Source: Stanieria sp. NIES-3757 (GTDB lineage: Bacteria; Cyanobacteriota; Cyanobacteriia; Cyanobacteriales; Xenococcaceae). From it: a stretch of 64,000 nucleotides of DNA. How positions within the stretch are numbered: the first letter of the stretch is position 1; each line of letters starts with the position of its first letter. Positions 16,401-24,464 of the stretch are shown here, one piece after another. A program made the translations under genes and the position numbers. Where the stretch lies: positions 4,207,640 through 4,271,639 of the forward strand of contig AP017375.1 of assembly GCA_002355455.1 (NCBI GenBank), given 5' to 3'. Under the pieces are notes generated by a model, which made no database searches, had not been told where the DNA came from, and saw nothing but the letters and a program-made list of their open reading frames with translations.

Positions 16401-16820
16401 TTAACGAAATTTCTGTCGATAAAGCTTGCCAATAGCCTTAAGTAATTTGTCAAAAGTTAATTGAGATGATTCATGAGTAGGAGCTAAAGACTGAAGTTCG
16501 GAAAGCAGTTTAGCTTCTTCGGTAGCAATCTCATCATCACTATAAACCAACGCTGCGATCGCTTCAAGCAAATTTTGATACTTTGATTCAGTTGGATGAG
16601 AACCCAGATAATCATTTAACCACTGATAACATTGTTCAGCAGAAATTGGCTCTGTCACTGCTAACAAAGTTTGAACATCTGGTTCATCTGTAAGGTTTTG
16701 GGAAGAAGCTACCTTATGTAGATGTTCTCGTTCTTCTGCTTGAATTGAGCCGTCTATCCAGGCTGCTGCTACTAAAATCTTGAAGATTTGAACGTTGGAG
16801 TTATCTGTTGATCCTGGCAT
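16401..16820 (-). CDS. TerB-like protein
   Basis: A 139-residue all-helical acidic protein of the TerB/TerB-like family. It has two related acidic repeats: AAAWIDGSIQAEEREHL near the N-terminus and ALVYSDDEIATEEAKLLSEL near the C-terminus, as in tellurite-resistance TerB proteins that bind metal or act in stress-linked membrane complexes. No other ter genes are nearby. Many cyanobacteria carry free-standing TerB proteins of unknown role. The ATG at 16818-16820 gives a normal N-terminus. A chloroplast-type or J-domain fusion is absent. Confidence 0.8.
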   Translation of the reverse strand: MPGSTDNSNVQIFKILVAAAWIDGSIQAEEREHLHKVASSQNLTDEPDVQTLLAVTEPISAEQCYQWLNDYLGSHPTESKYQNLLEAIAALVYSDDEIATEEAKLLSELQSLAPTHESSQLTFDKLLKAIGKLYRQKFR

Positions 16821-17110
16821 TTTTTAATCCTCAATTTCATCTATCAATGTAGATGTTTACCTAAGTTTAAAGTTGATGTTATTTTCTCATTTTGACTAGA
16901 TATTTTTTACCAAGTACAAAAGCGAGCTAACACAAGCAATAGTAAAAGCTAGGTTGATTTATCCAGATAATTAGATTGTAAGTAGATTATGAGTAAATCA
17001 TTTCTAAATATAACGATTTAACGATCCTATTAAGAATCGTTGCATTAACTTGTCAAGAATTGTTAGTTTGTGATTGCAACCTTAAGAGTATTGAAACTCG
17101 GAGGATCGAG
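16821..17110. promoter_or_regulatory. Divergent upstream region for TerB and the small PSII-like peptide
   Basis: About 290 bp of AT-rich DNA between divergent genes. The right end carries a strong Shine-Dalgarno (CGGAGGATCGAG, 17099-17110) directly before the ATG at 17111. No operator or promoter could be assigned with confidence. Confidence 0.5.
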
Positions 17111-17239
17111 ATGACTATTACACTCATCGCTGTCTTAGCTTTAGGCTGGCTATTGGCAGCCACAATCGGAACTTTAGCTTATTTTGCTAATGATCCGTCT
17201 AAAAACAAGCCTTATGGCTACAAATCTAACGGCAATTAG
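17111..17239 (+). CDS. Small single-span membrane protein, possibly Psb35-related
   Basis: A 42-residue ORF starting ATG after a near-perfect GGAGG ribosome site six bases upstream. Residues 2-25 (MTITLIAVLALGWLLAATIG then TLAYF) form one membrane helix. The tail NDPSKNKPYGYKSNGN is polar and basic. The GW...AA.IGT.AYF pattern resembles small cyanobacterial proteins annotated as photosystem II Psb35-related, from memory. A double-hairpin terminator with a long T-tract follows at once, which indicates a discrete, probably abundant monocistronic transcript. It would sit in the thylakoid or plasma membrane. Coding status is well supported by signals; family assignment is tentative. Confidence 0.75.
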   Translation: MTITLIAVLALGWLLAATIGTLAYFANDPSKNKPYGYKSNGN

Positions 17240-17261
17240 AATGTAGCCAGCTTAACCTCTA

Positions 17262-17340
17262 AGGCGACTACGTTTCTTAAATTTTACCTAAGCGTAGTCG
17301 TCTAGATTACTTTTAATAATCTACACTATTTTTTTTTTTT
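17262..17340 (+). terminator. Double-hairpin intrinsic terminator after the small peptide gene
   Basis: The first stem pairs AGGCGACTACG (17262-17272) with CGTAGTCGTCT (17293-17303). The second pairs TAGATTA (17303-17309) with TAATCTA (17317-17323). A run of 13 T (17328-17340) follows. Confidence 0.85.
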
Positions 17341-17396
17341 AAACAAAGAAGAAGAACGTTTTAGGTTAAAAGATTTGCTCACCTTACTTTATAACT

Positions 17397-17418
17397 AAAA
17401 AGGGGCATTGATGCCCCT
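17397..17418 (-). terminator. Intrinsic terminator of the curlin-like gene
   Basis: AGGGGCAT and ATGCCCCT (17401-17418) form a hairpin. Read on the minus strand it is followed directly by five T, just downstream of the gene ending at 17457. Confidence 0.8.
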
Positions 17419-17456
17419 GTGCTTAAATATAGAAGAAAGCTTAATTATTAGTATTA

Positions 17457-17801
17457 TTAGTAAGGATAAGCAGGAATTCCATAACCATCTAAATCAACTT
17501 GAGTTTGATTAGCATTATTGAAAACACCTTGGTTAGTTACGTTACCAATTCCATTGGTAAAAGATTGGTTTTGACCAGCTTGAACATTGCTTTGGATTTG
17601 GGGGTCTAAACCAAAACCATCTAAACTAAATTGAGTTTGATTAGCATTATTGACAACGTTTTGATTAGTTACGTTACCTGCACCAACACTAACAGCAGTA
17701 TTAGAACCTGCTTGAACATTAGTTTGAACTTGTTGAGCGAATACGGCAACGGGAGAAAGAGCTAAAGCGAGAGTGGAGATGATTAAAGCAGATTTTTTCA
17801 T
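17457..17801 (-). CDS. Secreted two-repeat protein with curlin-like Asn/Gln pattern
   Basis: A 114-residue protein with a clear Sec signal peptide (MKKSALIISTLALALSPVAV, cleavage likely after AFA at 22). The mature part is two 44-residue repeats starting near Gln26 and Gln70. Each contains NVQAG.N, G.GNVTNQ, NNANQTQ and LDG.G at the same spacing. The Asn/Gln/Gly pattern with almost no charge recalls curlin-type amyloid repeats, which stack as beta-strand ladders, but this is resemblance only. I know no exact family name. The gene has its own terminator (17397-17418) and no csg-type secretion genes nearby. It may be an extracellular or outer-surface fibre component, or simply an exported disordered protein. 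Confidence 0.82.
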   Translation of the reverse strand: MKKSALIISTLALALSPVAVFAQQVQTNVQAGSNTAVSVGAGNVTNQNVVNNANQTQFSLDGFGLDPQIQSNVQAGQNQSFTNGIGNVTNQGVFNNANQTQVDLDGYGIPAYPY

Positions 17802-17893
17802 TTTTCTAGACCTCTAAAGTTTAATTTGGTTTGTTTTTCTCTTCACTCTCTAATTACGTTGAGGTCTATTTTTTTATGCAACTAAAATTATTT

Positions 17894-19519
17894 TTAAGTT
17901 TCCTCTCTCATATTTTCTGTAGTTTGTTTTCTCGCTTGCAAATTAAGACGAATCTCGTCGTGAACTTCTTTGGTAATGGGGTAAAAATAAGCCAGAATTA
18001 CACCCAACACTAAAGCAATCGTAGGTAAGGGACCAACTGCAATGCGGATCGCGAGTAAAGCACTTTCTGGTTGCACGGGAATTTCTCCGCTTGGTGGTCT
18101 TTCAATAAATCCAGCCAAATCTAAAGCTTGACCAACTAACAATAATGCTAAAGCCAAACCAAATTTTTGCAGTAGTACCATAAAACTATAAAAAATCCCT
18201 TCACGACGTTGACCAGTATTGAGTTCATCTAGTTCAATTACATCAGGAATCATTGACCAAGGAATTAAATAAGCTACCGAGACACCACAACCAGCCATAA
18301 TAGCTAACAGATACATTAAACCGATTTGACCTGGTTGAATTAAAAATAAACCTGCTTGGGCGATAATCCAAATACCACTACCTAAAAAATAAACTGTTTT
18401 TTTGCCTACTTTCTCGCTGACATTTTTCCAAAAAAAGAGCATAATCAAAGCAGTCCCTTGAACTGCGATCGCAACTAGGGGAAAGGCAGCTTCTGTTAAA
18501 CCCATCCAACTGACGACAAAATAAATCAAAATTGAAGCAGTTAGTTGTACTGCTAACCAGGAACATAAATAAATGCCAATGATGTAGAGAAAGGGTTTAT
18601 TGGTAAAGGCAATTCTTAACTGTTCTAAAATAGGGAGATTAGCACTTTGATCTTCGGCAATTCGGTCGGAAACAGCTTGAGAATTTGACAAATGAGTTTC
18701 GGTTTTGCTCAAAATTAAGTTAATCCCAAACATGGCAAGTTCCAATCCGATTATGATTGCAACTATCGCGTCAAAAATTGATTGAAGATTAGCCAGACCA
18801 TAAACAATCACTATCCCAGCTATTACCGTTACAATTATCCCAACTATCTTTTTCTGTGGTTGATTCAGGATGGGATTCGCACCTCTTTCTTGAATTCCTA
18901 AAGTACACCAAAATAAAGCAATCACTGATAAAGCTGTACTAACTAAACCCAACAACCAATATTGCTGAACAGGATTGTCAGGATAAGCTTGAAAAATTAC
19001 CGTTGCCAGAATCAGAGATAGAATACTCCCACCAATGGAAAAAGCAAAGCGAAAACTACTTAGATCTGTCCGCTCGTTATAATCTTGAGTTAATTCTGGA
19101 GTCAAAGCAGTATAAGGTAAATTTACTGCCGTATAAGCCAAATTAAATACAATTGAGATCGCGACGTAATAAACATACAACCATCGATGATTAATTTCAG
19201 GATTGGGATCGAATTGAGGTACAATCCATTGCAAAAAGAAGAAAATCCCAAAAGGAATGATTCCCAATAGCATCCAAGGCAAACGACGACCCCAACGAGT
19301 TCTAGTGCGATCGCTTAAAATTCCCGTAATCGGATCGTTAATAGCATCAGCAACTTTGCCAATTGCTAAAATACTTCCTGCCATGCCAGCAGGCAAACCC
19401 GCTACATTAGTAAAAAAATACAACAAAAAAAATACCAAAATATTTGCCGTAATTGCAGGGCCCATGTCTCCTGCACCATAAGCAAGTTTAGTAGTAAAAT
19501 TTAACTTTTCTCGATCCAT
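17894..19519 (-). CDS. MFS transporter of the glycoside-pentoside-hexuronide (MelB-like) family
   Basis: Integral membrane protein with about twelve helices. From the preferred ATG at 19517-19519 (MDREKLNFTTKLAYGAGDMG) the protein has 541 residues. The frame is open 32 codons further up (to 19615), but that would run into the divergent phosphoribosyltransferase. The GPH signature is visible in the first loop: ADAINDPITGILSDRTRTRW GRR. Members import sugars or glycosides with a cation. A central insertion of about 60 residues including extra hydrophobic helices (GIIVTVIAGIVIVYGLANL) makes it longer than MelB. AGGA lies upstream of the chosen start. The substrate cannot be read from sequence. 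Confidence 0.87.
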   Translation of the reverse strand: MDREKLNFTTKLAYGAGDMGPAITANILVFFLLYFFTNVAGLPAGMAGSILAIGKVADAINDPITGILSDRTRTRWGRRLPWMLLGIIPFGIFFFLQWIVPQFDPNPEINHRWLYVYYVAISIVFNLAYTAVNLPYTALTPELTQDYNERTDLSSFRFAFSIGGSILSLILATVIFQAYPDNPVQQYWLLGLVSTALSVIALFWCTLGIQERGANPILNQPQKKIVGIIVTVIAGIVIVYGLANLQSIFDAIVAIIIGLELAMFGINLILSKTETHLSNSQAVSDRIAEDQSANLPILEQLRIAFTNKPFLYIIGIYLCSWLAVQLTASILIYFVVSWMGLTEAAFPLVAIAVQGTALIMLFFWKNVSEKVGKKTVYFLGSGIWIIAQAGLFLIQPGQIGLMYLLAIMAGCGVSVAYLIPWSMIPDVIELDELNTGQRREGIFYSFMVLLQKFGLALALLLVGQALDLAGFIERPPSGEIPVQPESALLAIRIAVGPLPTIALVLGVILAYFYPITKEVHDEIRLNLQARKQTTENMREET

Positions 19520-19553
19520 TGAGTCCTGATTAATTACTGAAGTTGCTACTGTT

Positions 19554-20069
19554 ATGACAGATTTATACGTTTCTTGGTCAGAATACCACCAAAAAATTGA
19601 AGCTTTGGCAGTCAAAATTTATCAAGCAGGTTGGGAATTTAATCAAATTGTTTGTCTTGCTAAAGGAGGACTAAGGGTTGGAGATTTGCTTTGTCGTCTT
19701 TATCGGCAACCTTTAGCTATTCTCTTTACTTCTTCTTATACAGGAAAAGATAATCGCACTAGAGGAAAAATTACTTTTGCTCAACACCTTGCTAGTATTA
19801 ATTCTCAATTAGGCGATCGCATTTTATTGGTAGATGATTTAGTCGATTCAGGTGTTTCATTGCAAGAATCGATTAAGTGGTTACAAACAAATTACGGTCA
19901 AAACATTGTAGAAATACGTACCGCCGTGATTTGGTATAAAAGTTGTTCGGTTGCTATCCCAGATTATTATGTTGATTATTTACAAGATAATCCTTGGATT
20001 CATCAGCCTTTTGAACGTTACGAACAAGTTTCACTACCAGAACTAGCTACTATATATAACTACACATAA
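19554..20069 (+). CDS. Phosphoribosyltransferase family protein (purine type)
   Basis: A 171-residue type I phosphoribosyltransferase. The PRPP-binding motif RILLVDDLVDSGVSL lies at about 88-102, and an upstream loop IVCLAKGGLRVGDLLC matches the pyrophosphate-binding PPi loop. The layout resembles xanthine/hypoxanthine phosphoribosyltransferases (Gpt-like), which salvage purine bases with PRPP, but the hood residues that set base specificity cannot be assigned. It is divergent from the GPH transporter with 34 bp between the chosen start codons. A base or nucleoside link with that transporter is possible but not shown. Confidence 0.85.
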   Translation: MTDLYVSWSEYHQKIEALAVKIYQAGWEFNQIVCLAKGGLRVGDLLCRLYRQPLAILFTSSYTGKDNRTRGKITFAQHLASINSQLGDRILLVDDLVDSGVSLQESIKWLQTNYGQNIVEIRTAVIWYKSCSVAIPDYYVDYLQDNPWIHQPFERYEQVSLPELATIYNYT

Positions 20070-20441
20070 TCGTCCAATTTAATTAAATAACTCTAAATAA
20101 TCAGGATAAACACCTAATAAGATGAGTATATTTACGGAAGACAGATTTAACCGTTTAATTTATTCTAATAAATAATAAAAGAGGTATTGCTGGCAACAAT
20201 ACCCCCGAGACCGAATAGAACTGTGAAACAATATTATTATATCAATTGTGTCGTGAAAACAAGAGTTGATTAGTTTTCTGTCTAATGTATCTCTTATATT
20301 ACATTGTATAAGAAAACACTATTTTTATCGTATTTTTAGATTCTGGTTTGACGAATCTACGTTAGCTTAAGGCTTGTACGTACGTAATTGGATGTTTTGT
20401 TAATTTTTTTTAAAACCATCGAAAATGCGCGTTTTTTTGAG
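20070..20441. other. Intergenic region, 372 bp, with candidate structured RNA
   Basis: Holds a GC-rich island in AT-rich DNA. GGTATTG (20183-20189) pairs with CAATACC (20197-20203) around a CTGGCAA loop, followed by CCCGAGACCG. Further right, TCTTATA and TATAAGA form another small hairpin near 20292-20313, and a TACGTACGTA palindrome lies near 20380. There is no ORF. It lies between convergent genes, so it may hold a small RNA or 3' elements. Confidence 0.4.
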
Positions 20442-21296
20442 CTAGAAAAGCTCAAGTTGAGTGGGTGGTAATTTTAATTCTTCCCAAGGTAAAACAGGAA
20501 TGATTAATTGTTGTCGCAAAAGACGATCAACAGAACGAGCCGTTTCAGGCGATCGCTCTTCGATTGGACAGTGAACAAAAAAATAAATTCGCTTGCCTTG
20601 AGGCAACCAATTAGCGAGACGAGTGACCCATTCTTGTAAATAGATTTGATTGTATTGACTTTGAGGATGAGAGATAAAGCGAATTAAACCCACATCATTG
20701 GTTAGAGTTGTTTGTAAGGGAAGTTTGGGTTTACGGCGCAAAGAATTGAGTTGGGGATCGTCAGGAGAGTTATAGATAGGACGAGTATCTAATAAAACTC
20801 TAGTTATGCTTAATTGGGTCAGCAAATCATTAAGTTTTTCCTTAAAAGGTTCAATAAACCAATCAGGATGACGCACCTCTATCCCCAAGGAAATTTTGTA
20901 TTTGATTAAGTTACGACAAAATTCAGTTAAATCATCAAAATAAACTGGACTGTAACTAGGAGGAAGTTGGACAAAAACAACTCCTAAACGATCTTTTAAT
21001 TCTGCGATAGTTGCAATAAAGTCTGCTGCTGCTGGAATAAGCGGAGTAAGTAAACCTTGATGGGTAATGCTTTTGGGAAACTTAGGACAAAACCGAAAAG
21101 AGGCAGGAGTTTGTTCGCGCCACCTTTGTATAGTTGCTAAATTAGGAATAGCGTAGAAAGTGGTATTAGCTTCAACTGCGGTTAAACGTTCACTATACAA
21201 GCGCAAAAAATCTGAAGAACGGGTTTGGGAAGGATAAAAATTACCCACCCAACCCTGATAAGACCAAACCGCACAACCAAGATAAAAATTCACCAA
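20442..21296 (-). CDS. DUF72 (YecE-like) protein
   Basis: A 284-residue TIM-barrel-like protein of the DUF72 family. The opening LGCAVWSYQGWVGNFYPS, the middle VEANTTFYAIPNLATIQRWR and SFRFCPKFPKSITH are the usual conserved blocks, and the C-terminal part keeps FVHCPIEERSPETA. The biochemical role of the family is unknown; members are widespread and cytoplasmic. The gene ends 13 bp after the stop of the upstream glycosyltransferase, so the two are probably one transcript. Length is normal and all blocks are intact. Confidence 0.9.
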   Translation of the reverse strand: MVNFYLGCAVWSYQGWVGNFYPSQTRSSDFLRLYSERLTAVEANTTFYAIPNLATIQRWREQTPASFRFCPKFPKSITHQGLLTPLIPAAADFIATIAELKDRLGVVFVQLPPSYSPVYFDDLTEFCRNLIKYKISLGIEVRHPDWFIEPFKEKLNDLLTQLSITRVLLDTRPIYNSPDDPQLNSLRRKPKLPLQTTLTNDVGLIRFISHPQSQYNQIYLQEWVTRLANWLPQGKRIYFFVHCPIEERSPETARSVDRLLRQQLIIPVLPWEELKLPPTQLELF

Positions 21297-21309
21297 TGTT
21301 TTAGTTAAT

Positions 21310-22599
21310 TTATTGAGCAGCTACTGTACCATTGTTACCAAATACAGGTACAGGTGGAACGATCATCGGTTCTATTCGGGGACAAGCGATCGCATTAACT
21401 TCACCCATATCTTTCATTACCGCATCACGGAACTGTTCTCGCAGATCTGGTACAACGGCTAAAGCTCTTGTCCAATCTGGAATTTGCGCTCCTGCTGGAT
21501 CGGAGAAATATAATTCTCCAGCATCTATAATTACTTTTTCAAACATTTCCGTAATTACTTCTTCTTGATGGCGGTCGTATTGTAAATTGTTAAAACGAGC
21601 ATCAACAAAGTATTGACGGGTATAGTCTTGAGCTTCACGACGAAATTTTACTCGTAAAGCATGAATATGATCGCGACTAATTACAACTTGTTCGGTTTCT
21701 GTCAAAGTTCGCAATAAAGAACGCAGAATGTCCCGACACATTTTTTGTAATCCTTCTTGGGAAGAGTTACCAATGACTTGATGTTTGTGATCGAAAATAC
21801 CGAGATCGATCTGAGCAATTCGTTTTTCAGCAAGACTGCGATAAACTTCGGCTAACAAACCAATTTCCAAACCCCAATTACCAGGAATACGGATATTCAG
21901 GGCTAAATCGCTAGTTAGGGCAAATTCACCAGAGAGGGGATAACGATAAGCACTTAAATAACGCAAATATTGGCGATAACCAAACAATTCAGTTAAAGCA
22001 GTCAGTAGAGGAGTAACAAATAAACGTGCCACACGACCATTAAGATTGCGAGGAGAATCGCTTAAACGAGCATAATAGGCTTTATTAAAAGCAATCCCAA
22101 ATTCTTTCTCCAACAAAGGAAATAGTAGCTTAAGGGGATAAGAACGATTGTAAGTAACAATATCTGCATCATGGAGAGCGATCGCACTTGCTTGCAGAGA
22201 TGCAATACCTAAACCTAACCAAACCGCTCGACCTTTTCCTTTAAAATTGAGAATACTTAAACCGCGATCGTTGAGATGTTCGAGAATTTGAGTAACTCGA
22301 TTACCATTTTCCCAAATTACAAAAGTTTGTTGGGGTAATTCTGAAAAGAATTGTACGGCTTTAGTATATTGTGCTTGAGTATCGGCATAGACACAAACAA
22401 CCACCGTTTTAACAAACGCGCAAGTTTTGAGATGTTCACGAATACCAAAAATAGCCGGTCTTTCTAACTCTTCGTATAAAGCAGGAATCAAAACTGCGGT
22501 AGGAGAATCTTCACTTAATTTGACTAATTGCTCTTCTAGAAATTCTAAGTCACAACCAAAATCATGAATGGTTGTAATTAATTCCTGTTTATAATCCAT
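21310..22599 (-). CDS. Glycosyltransferase resembling glucosyl-3-phosphoglycerate synthase (GT81-like)
   Basis: A 429-residue soluble GT-A-fold transferase. Diagnostic parts are the nucleotide-sugar segment TAVLIPALYEE, the lysine/arginine loop FKGKGRAVWLGLGIA, the metal-binding DAD (ALHDADIVTYN), and acceptor/metal blocks LSGEFALTSDLA and GNWGLEIGLLAEVY. This order matches GpgS/MpgS-type enzymes that transfer a sugar from a nucleotide sugar to 3-phosphoglycerate, giving glucosylglycerate or mannosylglycerate precursors of compatible solutes. The matching phosphatase is not adjacent. A different acceptor is possible. Upstream of DUF72 in the same orientation and divergent from CobA-HemD. Confidence 0.78.
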   Translation of the reverse strand: MDYKQELITTIHDFGCDLEFLEEQLVKLSEDSPTAVLIPALYEELERPAIFGIREHLKTCAFVKTVVVCVYADTQAQYTKAVQFFSELPQQTFVIWENGNRVTQILEHLNDRGLSILNFKGKGRAVWLGLGIASLQASAIALHDADIVTYNRSYPLKLLFPLLEKEFGIAFNKAYYARLSDSPRNLNGRVARLFVTPLLTALTELFGYRQYLRYLSAYRYPLSGEFALTSDLALNIRIPGNWGLEIGLLAEVYRSLAEKRIAQIDLGIFDHKHQVIGNSSQEGLQKMCRDILRSLLRTLTETEQVVISRDHIHALRVKFRREAQDYTRQYFVDARFNNLQYDRHQEEVITEMFEKVIIDAGELYFSDPAGAQIPDWTRALAVVPDLREQFRDAVMKDMGEVNAIACPRIEPMIVPPVPVFGNNGTVAAQ

Positions 22600-22695
22600 A
22601 GCAATTCTAAAAGTTTTAATTATATATTGAATTATCTAATAAAACGTCAACAATTGAAGTTTACTTAGATACAGAATTGTTTCAGGAAAATTAAA

Positions 22696-24225
22696 ATGCA
22701 AAGCCCTGGAAAAGTATATTTAGTTGGTGCTGGTGTTGGTGAAATTGATTACCTTACCCTAAGAGGAAAACAATTACTGACAGAGGCTGAAGTCTTAATT
22801 TATGATGCCTTAGTCGATTCAGAGTTATTAACTCTAGTTTCACCAAATTGTCTCAAGCTAGATGTAGGTAAAAGAGGAGGCAAATTAAGTACTCCCCAAG
22901 CCAAAATTAATCAATTATTAGTTGCTTATTGTTTACAAGGCAAACAAGTAGTTAGGTTAAAAAGTGGCGATCCGTTTATTTTTGGTCGAGTCAGAGAAGA
23001 AATTGAAGCACTGGTTGCTGCTGAGTGTGAATTTGAAGTTGTGCCAGGCATTTCTTCAGTTTTATCTGCCCCCTTATTAGCTGGTATTCCCTTAACTGAT
23101 AAATATTTAAGTAATTGTTTTGCTGTCTTAAGCGGACATCAACCAAAAATACTTGATTGGGAAGCTTTAGCCAAAATCGATACTTTAGTAATTCTAATGG
23201 GAACGCGATATCTAGAAGAAATCATTGCTCAATTATTAGCTTGTGGCAGAGTTGCTGATGAACCCATTGCAATTATTTGTCACTGTAGTCGTCCCGAACA
23301 AAAAATTTTTCAGGGTACTTTAACCGATATAGTAGATCGAACAAAGGGTATTTCTCTTTCTCCAGCAGTAATAGTTATAGGTAAAGTTGTGGATTTAGCT
23401 AGTCAGTTACAATCTTCCCCATCTTCAGCCGTTTTAACAGGAAAAACCATTTTAGTTACCCGTGCAGCCGAACAATCTAGTCAATTTCGCAATTTATTAC
23501 AACAACAAGGGGCAAAAGTTTTAGAAATGCCCGCCTTAGAAATTATGCCTCCTTCTAGTTGGGAAGCCTTAGATAATGCGATCGCAAATTTGTGTCAATT
23601 TAATTGGTTGATTTTAACTTCTGCTAATGGCGTAGAGTATTTCTTTGAACGTTTAGCAACTTTAGGTAAAGATGCTCGTAGTCTAGCAGGAATTAAAATA
23701 GCGGTAGTGGGAAAAAAAACTGCTGCAACTTTACAAAGAAAAAATCTCCAACCAGATTTCATTCCCCCAGATTTTGTAGCCGATTCTTTAGTTGCTAATT
23801 TTCCTGAAGCTTTAAAGAGTCAAAAAATCTTATTTCCTAGGGTTGAAACTGGTGGTAGAGAAGTTTTGGTTAAAGAATTAACTGCACAAGGTGCAGAAGT
23901 GATAGAAGTACCTGCTTATCAGTCTGGTTGTCCCAAAAAAATGGCTCCTGAAATTTGGCAAGCACTACAAAAAAAACAGATAGATGCAATTCCTTTTGCT
24001 AGTTCTAAAACGGTTAAAAATTTTTATCAATTAGTTCAACAAGAGTTAAATTATTCAGATACTTTGCTCGCAGCTTTACTGGAAAATATTTGTCTTGCTT
24101 CTATTGGTCCTCAAACTTCCCAAACTTGTCAACAATTGTTTAATCGAGTAGATGTAGAGGCACAAGAATATACTTTAGAAGGATTAACGACTGCGATAGT
24201 TAATTATTTTTCAAATATCAAATAA
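22696..24225 (+). CDS. cobA-hemD: Fused uroporphyrinogen-III C-methyltransferase and uroporphyrinogen-III synthase
   Basis: A bifunctional tetrapyrrole enzyme of 509 residues. Residues 1-235 are the SAM-dependent methyltransferase: VYLVGAGVGEIDYLTLRGK at the start, the GDPFIFGR motif, and VPGISSVLSAPLLAGIP. Residues about 245-509 are HemD (GKTILVTRAAEQSSQFRNLL, LTSANGVEYFFERL, PFASSKTVKNFYQL). HemD makes uroporphyrinogen III from hydroxymethylbilane. The CobA part methylates it to precorrin-2, the branch to sirohaem and cobalamin. Fusion joins the last common step with the branch step. Such fusions are known in several bacterial groups. CobD at 57403 is on the same cobalamin route. Confidence 0.93.
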   Translation: MQSPGKVYLVGAGVGEIDYLTLRGKQLLTEAEVLIYDALVDSELLTLVSPNCLKLDVGKRGGKLSTPQAKINQLLVAYCLQGKQVVRLKSGDPFIFGRVREEIEALVAAECEFEVVPGISSVLSAPLLAGIPLTDKYLSNCFAVLSGHQPKILDWEALAKIDTLVILMGTRYLEEIIAQLLACGRVADEPIAIICHCSRPEQKIFQGTLTDIVDRTKGISLSPAVIVIGKVVDLASQLQSSPSSAVLTGKTILVTRAAEQSSQFRNLLQQQGAKVLEMPALEIMPPSSWEALDNAIANLCQFNWLILTSANGVEYFFERLATLGKDARSLAGIKIAVVGKKTAATLQRKNLQPDFIPPDFVADSLVANFPEALKSQKILFPRVETGGREVLVKELTAQGAEVIEVPAYQSGCPKKMAPEIWQALQKKQIDAIPFASSKTVKNFYQLVQQELNYSDTLLAALLENICLASIGPQTSQTCQQLFNRVDVEAQEYTLEGLTTAIVNYFSNIK

Positions 24226-24240
24226 ATAATTCATGGCTAA

Positions 24241-24395
24241 TCAGTTATCAGTAACCAGTTACCAGTTAGTAATTAGTAATTACTAATTATTAAAAAATAA
24301 TCAGTAAAAAGGTTTATCTGTGGACAAACAATCATCAATCAACTAATAACTTTATCTGCTATAGGCCGCGTTCATCCGTGGATAAACAATTAACT
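24241..24395. repeat. Composite intergenic repeat (CAGTTATCAGTAACCAGTT and TCTGTGG types)
   Basis: 24241-24300 is an AGTTATCAGTAACCAGTTAC-type low-complexity repeat. 24312-24332 holds TTATCTGTGGACAAACAAT and 24345-24391 holds AATAACTTTATCTG followed by TTCATCCGTGGATAAACAAT. The latter two are solo copies of the repeat flanking the GxxExxY gene at 45.8 kb. Confidence 0.75.
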
Positions 24396-24464
24396 ATCAA
24401 CAATTATCAAAAATCAATAACTTGACTGTATTTAATATTTTAAAAGAAAGTCAAATCACAAATT

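Noticed and set aside
19520-19615. 32-residue N-terminal extension of the GPH transporter
   Set aside because: It would overlap the divergent phosphoribosyltransferase start; MDREKLNFTTKL is the usual beginning and has an AGGA upstream.
20181-20210. Intrinsic terminator for the phosphoribosyltransferase
   Set aside because: The stem is good but no T-tract follows on either strand and it lies over 110 bp after the stop.
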